Part shown: positions 23,490-30,683 of the stretch, one piece after another | How the letters are laid out: every line of letters begins with the position of its first letter | Numbering within the stretch: position 1 is the stretch's first letter | Assembly: GCA_017406465.1 (NCBI GenBank) | Contig: JAFQYM010000049.1 | Span: 1 to 37,041, forward strand | Source of the DNA: Kiritimatiellia bacterium | GTDB taxonomy: Bacteria; Verrucomicrobiota; Kiritimatiellia; RFP12; UBA1067 | Length of the DNA: 37,041 bases | Reading direction: 5' to 3' | Program-made: the position numbers and the translations under genes | Notes under the pieces: generated by a model | Database searches by the model: none | What the model saw: the letters and a program-made list of their open reading frames with translations, nothing else | What the model was told of the DNA's origin: nothing

Positions 23490-25571
23490 ATGAGACTGCG
23501 TGTAATGAAATTTCACGGAATACTTGCTCTTTCGGTCGTCGTCGCCGCGCTGGCGTCCTGCGCGGACGCCGGGGAACTCGCGCACGACGCCGCCTCGCTT
23601 GCGCGGGCGCTGACTGCGCAGGACGGCGCAGGGTTGAAGTTCGACTTCTCCGCCGTCGTCACATACGTTTGCACCAACAACTTCGACAGGCGCGTCAACA
23701 TCGCGGCGGAGGACGCCTCGGGAAGCGCCCTCATGTGCACGTCCGACGATGTCCGGCCAGCTGTCCTGCCGATGCCCGGCGATACGGCGCGCTTCACCGG
23801 GGAGGTCAGGGAGAACGTCTTCGGACGCAACTTCGCCGTCCTCGACTCGTACGAGCTCGCATCACGCGGCAAGGCACCGACTCCGAGGGTGCTCACACGC
23901 GATGAGATGCTCAATGCCTCCCGCTACTACAAGCTGGTGCGCTTCAAGGGCGTGCTAAAAGACGTCATCTTCAACGAAACCGACCCCGACTACATGCTCT
24001 TCATGATAGAGGCGCCAAATGGACGAGGCATCTTCACCACAGCCCCGGTATTCGACGCAGGGGCGTTCGACAGGATGTACGCACTCATCGGGAGGCCGGT
24101 CGAAGTCACCGGCGTAGAGGTCCCCTTCGACCACAGCCCGCGCCTCTACACCGAACGCATATTCAAGGTCTCAGGCGTAGAGTGCATCCGTCCGCTCGAA
24201 GACGCACCCGACGCAAGGACGCGCATCCGGGGACATGTCGTCGCCGTGCAGAAACGCGCGGGGCGTGTGATCCTCAAGACGGACAGGGGCGAGTTCGTAT
24301 CCGTGAACCTGGCGGACACGCGCCTGCCGTCTTACGGAGAGGGCATCGAGGCGTCCGGGCTGGAGGAGACGGACCTCTTCAGGCGCACGCTGTTCAATGC
24401 GCAATGGACGAAGCTGGACGGCACGGCGTACAAGGACGAGGACCCCGTAGCCGTGTCCCCGCGCAAGCTCACGCAGGACGCACAGGGTCGGCGGAAGGTC
24501 AACTGCGAATACTACGGGCGCCCGATCCGCGTGAACGGGACAATCCGGTCCATGCCCGAGGACGATCCCGAGGGACGCATGCTGCTGGATTGCGACGGCT
24601 GCCCCGTCTACGTGGACGCGAGCGCGCTGCTAGGCGTGCTGGACGGCCTGGAGGAGAACACCGTGGTCGAAGTGTCGGGGACGTGCGCACTTGACGTGGA
24701 CGCGCCGGAACGCACATTGGCGATACCGAGGCTCAGGGGCTTCACAATCATATTGAGGACGCCGTCCGACATCACCGTCGTAAGGCGTCCGGCATGGTGG
24801 ACGCCGGCGAAGCTTGCCGCAGTCATCGGCGCCCTTCTCGCTATGCTCGTCGCCGTAACCGTCTGGAACACGTCCCTCCGGAAGCTCGCCGCGCGCAAGG
24901 GGCGGGAACTGATGAGGGAGCAGATCGGCCATGTCGCCGCCAAGCTGAAGACCGAGGAGCGCACCCGCCTCGCCGTCGAGCTGCACGACTCCCTCGCCCA
25001 GACGCTTTCGGGCATATCCCTGGAGATCGACACCGCGAAAAAGCTGGCGGACGAAAACGGCCGCGGCATGTGCGAGCACCTGGGAATCGCCGCAAGAACG
25101 CTGAAGTCGTGCCGCGACGAACTGAGGAACTGCCTGTGGGACCTGCGCAACAGGGCGCTTGAGGCAAACAGCATGAACGACGCGATACGCCAGACACTGC
25201 TGCCGCACCTGAGGGGAGTAGAGGTGATGCTGCGCGTCAACGTGCCAAGGTCGCGTCTTACGGACAACACGGCACACGCAGTCCTTCGCGTAGTCAGGGA
25301 GCTGGTCCTCAACGGCGTGCGCCACGGCGGCGCTACGAAGGTGTGGATCGCCGGAGCGATAGAGGACGGCAGGGCGAAGTTCTCCGTACGCGACAACGGC
25401 TCCGGCTTCGATCCCGCAACGGCACCGTCGTTCGTGGAGGGCCACTACGGACTCCTCGGCATACGCGAACGCATCGAATCGCTCGAGGGCGAGTTCACGA
25501 TCGAAAGCGCGCCCGGCAAAGGCGCGAAGGCGACGTTTTCCATTCCACCAATAAACAGTGACAACAAATGA
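23490..25571 (+). CDS. Membrane histidine kinase, HisKA_3 type, with exported sensor domain
   Basis: The 693 residues open with a hydrophobic export signal (GILALSVVVAALASCADA; a lipoprotein-like LASC is visible). A sensor region of about 410 residues follows, made of repeated beta-rich units (VRFKGVLKDV, TRIRGHVVAVQKRAGRVILKT, IRVNGTIRSM) that look like OB folds. One membrane helix lies at about 440-463. The HisKA_3 motif RLAVELHDSLAQTLSGISLEID puts the phospho-His near 499, and the ATPase has RELVLNGVRHG, VRDNGSGFDP and GLLGIRERIESLEG. The promoter box ends at 23480, so starts upstream are excluded. ATG 23490 fits the short-leader pattern of the window; ATG 23505 is the alternative. The response regulator gene overlaps its stop by 4 bp. 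The signal sensed is unknown. Confidence 0.92.
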   Translation: MRLRVMKFHGILALSVVVAALASCADAGELAHDAASLARALTAQDGAGLKFDFSAVVTYVCTNNFDRRVNIAAEDASGSALMCTSDDVRPAVLPMPGDTARFTGEVRENVFGRNFAVLDSYELASRGKAPTPRVLTRDEMLNASRYYKLVRFKGVLKDVIFNETDPDYMLFMIEAPNGRGIFTTAPVFDAGAFDRMYALIGRPVEVTGVEVPFDHSPRLYTERIFKVSGVECIRPLEDAPDARTRIRGHVVAVQKRAGRVILKTDRGEFVSVNLADTRLPSYGEGIEASGLEETDLFRRTLFNAQWTKLDGTAYKDEDPVAVSPRKLTQDAQGRRKVNCEYYGRPIRVNGTIRSMPEDDPEGRMLLDCDGCPVYVDASALLGVLDGLEENTVVEVSGTCALDVDAPERTLAIPRLRGFTIILRTPSDITVVRRPAWWTPAKLAAVIGALLAMLVAVTVWNTSLRKLAARKGRELMREQIGHVAAKLKTEERTRLAVELHDSLAQTLSGISLEIDTAKKLADENGRGMCEHLGIAARTLKSCRDELRNCLWDLRNRALEANSMNDAIRQTLLPHLRGVEVMLRVNVPRSRLTDNTAHAVLRVVRELVLNGVRHGGATKVWIAGAIEDGRAKFSVRDNGSGFDPATAPSFVEGHYGLLGIRERIESLEGEFTIESAPGKGAKATFSIPPINSDNK

Positions 25572-26185
25572 AGATCAAAGTCCTGATAGCAGACGATCAC
25601 ACCATCGTGCGCGCCGGGCTCACGGCCCTTCTCGGGACCGAGAAGGACATCGAAGTCGTCGGCGAGGCAAAAAACGGAGCGGAAGCCGTATCCAATGCGG
25701 TCGAGCTTCATCCGGACGTTGTCATAATGGATCTGATGATGCCAAAGATGGACGGCGTCGAGGCCACGAAGGAGCTCCTGCGCAAGGCTCCGTCCGTCAA
25801 GACCATACTTCTTACGACATACGGCACCTCGGACGGCATCGCGCACGCCCTGGGGGCCGGCGCCAGAGGGGCGGTGTTGAAGAATGCGGACAACTCGGAG
25901 CTCGCCCAGGCAATCAGAATCGTCGCACAGGGCGGCGACTACATATCGCCCGACATACGCCAGCAGCTCGCGGCGGATCCGCCGGTACCGGACCTGACAC
26001 CGCGTCAGAGCGAGATACTCGAGTCGATGGTCAGGGGCCTAACGGACCGCGACATAGCGGAGCTGCTCGGGCTCAGTACGGAAAGCGTAAGCGAGCATGT
26101 CGGAGCCATCCGTCAGAAGATCGGCGCCGCCAACCGCACTGAGGCCGTCGCCATCGCTATGCGCAAGTATCTCCTGAAGTTCTAG
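25568..26185 (+). CDS. NarL/LuxR-type response regulator
   Basis: A 205-residue regulator. The receiver domain (1-120) has the acidic pair in IADDH, phospho-acceptor Asp55 (VVIMDLMMPKMDG), Thr84 (LLTTY) and Lys105 (AVLKN). A LuxR-type helix-turn-helix occupies about 138-200 (LTPRQSEILESMVRGLTDRD, then IAELLGLSTESVSEHVGAIRQKIG). The ATG overlaps the kinase stop (ATGA), a strong sign that the two are partners. Divergence from the glycerophosphodiesterase/OPA transporter operon and the shared 12-mer beside both promoters suggest that it controls that operon, as UhpA controls uhpT. This is inference. Confidence 0.95.
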   Translation: MKIKVLIADDHTIVRAGLTALLGTEKDIEVVGEAKNGAEAVSNAVELHPDVVIMDLMMPKMDGVEATKELLRKAPSVKTILLTTYGTSDGIAHALGAGARGAVLKNADNSELAQAIRIVAQGGDYISPDIRQQLAADPPVPDLTPRQSEILESMVRGLTDRDIAELLGLSTESVSEHVGAIRQKIGAANRTEAVAIAMRKYLLKF

Positions 26186-26282
26186 GGGAACGGCTCAGCG
26201 ATATAAATGCCCTCCAGACGGATTCTATAGGGGACAAAAGGGGATAGCACCCGTTCTGCCCGACAACTCTGTCCTTTCTCAT
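26157..26282 (-). CDS. Possible small leaderless gene antisense to the regulator 3' end
   Basis: A CGGTATAAT box (TATAAT at 26294-26289) is followed by six bases and an ATG at 26282, the same spacing as at the clear leaderless genes here. The reading frame gives 41 residues (MRKDRVVGQNGCYPLLSP...), and its last 29 bases overlap the response regulator gene on the opposite strand. No homology is recognised, and composition alone does not prove that it is coding. It could equally be an untranslated antisense RNA or a chance box. Confidence 0.25.
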   Translation of the reverse strand: MRKDRVVGQNGCYPLLSPIESVWRAFISLSRSPRTSGDTCA

Positions 26283-26339
26283 GCGAATATTATACCGCAA
26301 TTTCTGCGGGGGTCGGCGGAGAAATAAACGAACGCTCGG

Positions 26340-26377
26340 GAACCAACAGAACCAACAGGAACCAACAGGGTCAGACC
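26340..26377. repeat. AACCAACAG triplet repeat followed by a REP-like half site
   Basis: AACCAACAG occurs three times in 28 bases (from 26341), followed by GGGTCAGACC (26368-26377). That 10-mer is also the left end of the large hairpin at 34029-34104, so this looks like a lone half of the same repeat. The rest of 26186-26405 shows only the small promoter/ORF noted separately. Confidence 0.5.
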
Positions 26378-26405
26378 ATCGGCTCGGCAATGCTCAAAAC
26401 GCTAC

Positions 26406-28124
26406 TCAGACGGACGGCTTATAGGAGTCCTTGAGCGTGACGGTGCGGTTGAAGACTGGGGCGCCGGGCTTGGAGTCGAACTCGTCGGCGACAAAGTAGC
26501 CGGTGCGCTCGAACTGGAAGCGGTCAAGCCCCTTCGCCTCCGCGAGCGCTGGCTCAACGTACGCCTCAACGACCTTCAGCGAATCGGGGTTCATGTACTT
26601 CAGGAACTCCGAAGGCCCATCCTTCAGCGGATCCTTCTCAGTAAAGAGCCGGTCGTAAAGCCTCACCTCGGCCTTGACTCCCGTCGCGCAATCGACCCAG
26701 TGGATCGTGCCCTTCACCTTGCGGCCGTCCGCGGCGTTTCCGCCCCACGACTCGGGATCCCACGTGCCGTGGATCTCGACGACCTTGCCCGACTCGTCCT
26801 TTACGCAGCCGGTGCACTTGAAGATGCAAGCGCCGCGAAGCCGCACTTCCTGACCAGGCGCCATGCGGAAGAACTTCTTCTCGGGGACCTCCATGAAGTC
26901 CGCGCGGTCGATCCATATCTCGCCGCCAAACGGGATCTTGCGGGTTCCGGCCGACTCGTCGAGCGGGTTGTTCGGCAACTCTACAATCCTGGAGCCGCCG
27001 CCCCAGTTGTCGATCACGACCTTCACCGGGTCGAGAACGGCCATGCGGCGCGTCGCCGTCTGGTTGAGCTCTTCGCGGACGCACCACTCGAGGAGCGCGG
27101 GATCGCTCTCCGACTCGACCTTCGAGACGCCCACGCGCGCGCAGAACTCGCGTATCGCGCCCGGCGTGTAGCCGCGCCGCCTCATGCCGCACACGGTCGG
27201 CATCCTGGGGTCGTCCCATCCGGCGACGTGCCCTTCCGTGACGAGCTGCAGGAGAAGGCGCTTCGACATCACGGTGTAGGTGATGTTGAGGCGCGCGAAC
27301 TCGCGCTGCTGCGTCCTGATCTTGACGCCGTTCCTGACCGGCAAAAGCCCCTGCTCGTCCATGCGGTCCACGACCCAGTCGTAGAGCGGACGGTGGACCT
27401 CGAACTCGAGCGTGCACATCGAATGCGTCACGCCTTCGAGCGCGTCCTCGATCGGATGGGCGAAGTCGTACATCGGATACACGCACCACTTGTCGCCGAG
27501 GTGGTAGTGCGAGACGTGGCGTATGCGGTAGATGACGGGATCGCGGAAGTGGATGTTGGGCGAGGCCATGTCGATCTTCGCCCTGAGGCACCACTCTCCG
27601 TCCGCGTACTTGCCGTCGCGCATCTCGTGGAAGATCTGCATGTTGCGCTCGGGAGTCGTGTCGCGCGAAGGCGAGGGTGTGCCCGGCTTCTCGGGAACGC
27701 CGCGGTACTCCTTCCACTCGTCCTGCGTCAAGTTGCAGCAGTAGGCCTGCCCGCGGCGGATGAGCTCCTCGGCGATCGCGTACATCTTGTCGAACATGTT
27801 CGACGCGTTGTAGAAGCCAGGCTCGCCAGCATCGCCCTCGCCCGACCACTGGAAGCCGAGCCAGCGGATGTCCTTCTTGATGTTCTCGGCGTATTCGTCC
27901 GACTCCTTCGTCGGATTCGTGTCGTCGAGACGGAGGTGGCATTCGCCCCCGAAGAGCTCTGCCATGCCGAAGTCTACGCAGACGGCCTTGGCGTGCCCGA
28001 TATGGATATAGCCGTTCGGCTCCGGCGGGAAGCGCGTGACGACCTTGCCGCCGGTCTTGCCGTCGGCTACGTCCTTTTCGATCCACTGCCGGAGAAAATG
28101 CCTCGAAGTATCTGATTCGCTCAT
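26406..28124 (-). CDS. glnS: Glutaminyl-tRNA synthetase
   Basis: A 572-residue class I synthetase that charges tRNA-Gln directly. HIGH motif at residues 41-44 (RFPPEPNGYIHIGHAKAVCV), the acceptor-binding LRLDDTNP segment, and the KMSKS equivalent VMSKR at 285-289. The GlnRS-type C-terminal beta-barrels for the anticodon follow (DRADFMEVPEKKFFRMAPGQ, GTIHWVDC, FQFERTGYFVAD). Length and motifs are those of GlnRS rather than GluRS, so the organism need not rely on amidation of Glu-tRNA-Gln for this tRNA. The ATG follows the promoter -10 box by 9 bases without a Shine-Dalgarno. The box overlaps the stop codon of the membrane-protein gene upstream. Confidence 0.97.
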   Translation of the reverse strand: MSESDTSRHFLRQWIEKDVADGKTGGKVVTRFPPEPNGYIHIGHAKAVCVDFGMAELFGGECHLRLDDTNPTKESDEYAENIKKDIRWLGFQWSGEGDAGEPGFYNASNMFDKMYAIAEELIRRGQAYCCNLTQDEWKEYRGVPEKPGTPSPSRDTTPERNMQIFHEMRDGKYADGEWCLRAKIDMASPNIHFRDPVIYRIRHVSHYHLGDKWCVYPMYDFAHPIEDALEGVTHSMCTLEFEVHRPLYDWVVDRMDEQGLLPVRNGVKIRTQQREFARLNITYTVMSKRLLLQLVTEGHVAGWDDPRMPTVCGMRRRGYTPGAIREFCARVGVSKVESESDPALLEWCVREELNQTATRRMAVLDPVKVVIDNWGGGSRIVELPNNPLDESAGTRKIPFGGEIWIDRADFMEVPEKKFFRMAPGQEVRLRGACIFKCTGCVKDESGKVVEIHGTWDPESWGGNAADGRKVKGTIHWVDCATGVKAEVRLYDRLFTEKDPLKDGPSEFLKYMNPDSLKVVEAYVEPALAEAKGLDRFQFERTGYFVADEFDSKPGAPVFNRTVTLKDSYKPSV

Positions 28125-28133
28125 AACACGTAT

Positions 28134-28139
28134 ATTATA
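28134..28139 (-). promoter_or_regulatory. glnS -10 box overlapping an upstream stop codon
   Basis: ATGGTATAAT on the minus strand is at once the last codons of the preceding gene (ATG GTA TAA) and an extended -10 box. The glnS ATG follows 9 bases later, so any leader would be only a few bases long. Confidence 0.65.
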
Positions 28140-29307
28140 CCATATCGCCGCCCCTGGCGGTTAGCGACGGAAGTATCCACGCCGTCACGGCCGCGCACTC
28201 CACCCCGAACGGAAGGTACCCCGCGAAGCCGGCGACAGGCATCTCCCAAACCTGGAATCCGTGCACCCACGGCACGGCGTAGACCCACTTGGCGAACGCG
28301 TAGTAGTTCCACGTCTCCCAGCAGAATCCGCAGACGAGCGAAGCGACGGCGAAGCGGATGAACACGGACCAGTCGCCGTCGGCGAGCGGATCGAGAACGC
28401 ACTTCTCGCGCATGAGGAACTGAACCAGAAGGAACACTGCAAGCGGCGACAGCCACAGGAGAGGATACGCGAAATCGGGGACGAACACTATGCCCGTGAG
28501 CCCCGCCGCCGCCAGAGTCCCGAGGAAAAGACACCATCCGCGCCTCCTCAGGTCAACGCACGCCATCCCGCGGTAGACCCTGTCGTCGAAAACCGGAAAA
28601 GTGTGCAGCCACGCCGCAACGGCGCACACGGCAGGCAGGACGGACGCGAAGCACACCGACGCATAGACGATGTACTCCACCGCGCCGATGTCCGACACGC
28701 CGAGATAGTACCAGTTCCACACGTATCTGTTGAGGTACTCGAAAAACCACCAGAAGAGCGAACTCGCCGGAAACGTCGCTGCGTAGGCCCACGGATGGTC
28801 CGTCATCGGCGAGTGTCCGCTGCGCCTGACGCAGAGCGCGTTCATGATCAGTATGAAGCCCGCCCACTGCGGCGCGTAGGAAACCTGCACCTGCACCCTC
28901 GGCGCAAACGCCGGGAACCATCCGAAGCGGTAATTCCACGAAAGCACCCACCCTGCCGCCAGAACGACGACTCCGAGCCAGCCCCACCACGGGAACCTTC
29001 CGCACGGCGGAGAAGAAAACGGAACGCCGAAATCCGCACCGCGCGACCTCAGGAACCGCCACGCCCTCCTCGCGAACGGGAACAGGCACGCCGCGGTGAA
29101 TAGGACCATCGCGGCGAACACCCACCAGTTGAACGGTCGGCGGAAGTTCCACAGCATCTCCGGACGGAGCCCCCAGTCCTCTGTGCGCGGTGGAAACTGC
29201 GTCACACCTTCCAGCAGCTGCCCGTGCCCGCCGAGGATGCAGCACAGGAGAGGCGTCCCGACGAGGACAGCCGCGAGAACGAGATAGTGGACGATGCGCC
29301 TGGTCAT
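28135..29307 (-). CDS. Polytopic inner-membrane protein of unknown function
   Basis: A 390-residue protein starting MTRRIVHYLVLAAVLVGTP at the ATG that overlaps the upstream stop (ATGA); a much longer open frame above it is a shadow of the neighbouring gene. Eight to ten hydrophobic segments are visible, rich in Trp and Tyr (WWVFAAMVLFTAACLFPF, WWGWLGVVVLAAGWVLSW, FWWFFEYLNRYVWNWYYLG). Possibly conserved polar residues sit in the last third: CWETWNYYAFAKWVY, then EMPVAGFAGYLPFGVEC. I do not recognise the family. Coupling to a DUF212/PAP2-like gene suggests a shared role in lipid or isoprenoid metabolism, but this is only context. Confidence 0.8.
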   Translation of the reverse strand: MTRRIVHYLVLAAVLVGTPLLCCILGGHGQLLEGVTQFPPRTEDWGLRPEMLWNFRRPFNWWVFAAMVLFTAACLFPFARRAWRFLRSRGADFGVPFSSPPCGRFPWWGWLGVVVLAAGWVLSWNYRFGWFPAFAPRVQVQVSYAPQWAGFILIMNALCVRRSGHSPMTDHPWAYAATFPASSLFWWFFEYLNRYVWNWYYLGVSDIGAVEYIVYASVCFASVLPAVCAVAAWLHTFPVFDDRVYRGMACVDLRRRGWCLFLGTLAAAGLTGIVFVPDFAYPLLWLSPLAVFLLVQFLMREKCVLDPLADGDWSVFIRFAVASLVCGFCWETWNYYAFAKWVYAVPWVHGFQVWEMPVAGFAGYLPFGVECAAVTAWILPSLTARGGDMV

Positions 29308-29816
29308 TTCCAGAAATCCCATACGCCGCACACGACGAACGCCGTGGCGATTCCGAAAAGAACCCCCGCAAGGACCTCGCGACGCCTGTGCCCGAGGCGC
29401 TCCTGGAGGTGCTCCGCCTCGATCTTCAGATCGTCCGACACGCTGAGCTTGCGGACGATCCTGTTGAGAAGCCTCGCGTGCTCGCCGGACGCGCGCCTTA
29501 GCGTGGCGGCGTCGCAGAGGACGATAAGTCCGAATCCGACGGATATCATCGCCTCGGACGAGTCGAACCCCTCCGTGAGGCCGACGGCCGTGGACAGTGC
29601 GGACACGAGTGCGGAATGCGCGCTGGGCATTCCGCCCGGCGCACGCAGATAGTTCATCTCGAACCTGCGCGTCCTCCACCAGTTGGCGAGAAGCTTCATC
29701 AGCTGCGAGCAGGCGGCCGCGGCGAACGCCGAGACAAACCACGGATGCCTCACAATCTCGAAGGGATTGCAGTCACGTATGATACCTACGGCAAAGAGCA
29801 GCGAACTGAAAGACAT
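29304..29816 (-). CDS. DUF212 / divergent PAP2-family membrane protein
   Basis: A 170-residue membrane protein. NPFEIVRHPWFVSAFAAAACSQLMK and RAPGGMPSAHSALVSALSTAVGL match the DUF212 family, a divergent branch of the acid phosphatase/vanadium-haloperoxidase (PAP2) group; GGMPSAHSA is the conserved core. HRRREVLAGVLFG near the C-terminus is also typical. The exact substrate is not known for most members. The ATG at 29816 follows TGGTATAAT by 7 bases; the earlier ATG at 29825 lies inside the -10 box and is rejected. The stop overlaps the next gene's start (ATGA), so the two are co-translated. Confidence 0.88.
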   Translation of the reverse strand: MSFSSLLFAVGIIRDCNPFEIVRHPWFVSAFAAAACSQLMKLLANWWRTRRFEMNYLRAPGGMPSAHSALVSALSTAVGLTEGFDSSEAMISVGFGLIVLCDAATLRRASGEHARLLNRIVRKLSVSDDLKIEAEHLQERLGHRRREVLAGVLFGIATAFVVCGVWDFWK

Positions 29817-29823
29817 GTTGGAC

Positions 29824-29829
29824 ATTATA
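29824..29829 (-). promoter_or_regulatory. Extended -10 box of the DUF212 operon
   Basis: GTGGTATAAT on the minus strand with seven bases before the ATG at 29816. No Shine-Dalgarno fits between, which implies a leaderless message. Confidence 0.65.
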
Positions 29830-29894
29830 CCACATTTTACGGCGTATCCGCCGCGACGCAAGTCAGCGAAAGTTAATGACGAACTCTTGCCCGG

Positions 29895-30596
29895 CTACAC
29901 AAACACCGTCTTAACGCCAAGGGCGCGGGCGAGGGCGCGCGAAAGCGCCTGGACACCAAAAGTCTCTGTCGCGTAGTGACCGGCGCAGACCATCTTCATG
30001 CCGATATTCTCCGCGGCGATCTGGTCGCCCCAGTTCGCCTCGCCCGTCACGTAGACATCGCACCCAAGCGCCTTCGCCTCGACCGCAAACTCTCCCGCGC
30101 CGCCCGAGCAGACGCCGACCTTCTCGCCGCGGCGGAGCGAAATCGCCGTCTCGCCAATCGTGAACTTCCCGCCACGCGACGCGCGCCCGACAAGCCCGAT
30201 GATGTTGCCGTGGTAGGAAAACGCCGGCTTCACGCCAATGAGCTTCAGGTAACGCGCGATTTCCCAGTTGTTGCCAACCTTCCTGTTCGCGTCGAGCGGA
30301 AGATGATACCCGGCAAGCGCGAGGTTCGCGTCCATCGCCGCCTTCACGACGGCATATTCGCCGCCGACGAGCCGGCGGATTCCGCCGCCCCAGCTTATGC
30401 CGTGGTGGACGACGAGAAGCTGCGCACCCGCGGCGGCCGCGGCCTTGACGCTCCTGAGCGACCCGTCGACAGCAAACGCGACAAGGCGCGCGTCGTCGCC
30501 CTCGCGCGCGATCTGAAGGCCGTTGTTGCTCACGTCGTCGAAATCTCCGACCTTAAGCACGCCGTCGATCCAATCAAGAATTTTATATAGTTTCAT
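29895..30596 (-). CDS. Nif3-like dinuclear metal-centre protein
   Basis: A 233-residue member of the Nif3/YbgI/YqfO family (often labelled GTP cyclohydrolase 1 type 2 homologue), which forms toroidal hexamers with a two-metal site per subunit. Metal-binding motifs are present: LVVHHGISWGG (His64-His65), AGYHLPLDAN (His and Asp near 97-102) and, at the end, CAGHYATETFGVQALS (His and Glu). The YqfO-specific inserted domain is absent, which fits the short form. The ATG has AAGG upstream. It lies downstream of uvrD with one copy of the 60-bp palindromic repeat in between. The family's function remains unsettled. Confidence 0.93.
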   Translation of the reverse strand: MKLYKILDWIDGVLKVGDFDDVSNNGLQIAREGDDARLVAFAVDGSLRSVKAAAAAGAQLLVVHHGISWGGGIRRLVGGEYAVVKAAMDANLALAGYHLPLDANRKVGNNWEIARYLKLIGVKPAFSYHGNIIGLVGRASRGGKFTIGETAISLRRGEKVGVCSGGAGEFAVEAKALGCDVYVTGEANWGDQIAAENIGMKMVCAGHYATETFGVQALSRALARALGVKTVFV

Positions 30597-30617
30597 TTTC
30601 TTACCTTGGTGTCTTAG

Positions 30618-30676
30618 CCATGTAGAACATGTAGATCGTGCAGAAACTCTACATGTTCTGCATGTTCTACACGGTT
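30618..30676. repeat. 60-bp palindromic repeat, copy A
   Basis: A quasi-palindrome between uvrD and the Nif3-like gene, built of 9-base units like ATGTAGAAC on one arm and GTTCTGCAT/GTTCTACAC on the other, around a 15-bp core TGCAGAAACTCTACA. It can fold into a long hairpin. Copy B lies at 33528-33588. Confidence 0.85.
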
Positions 30677-30683
30677 GAATGTT

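Noticed and set aside
28135..29742. A 535-codon reading of the membrane-protein gene
   Set aside because: The first 145 residues are Arg-rich shadow of the DUF212 gene; the real start is the overlapping ATG at 29307.
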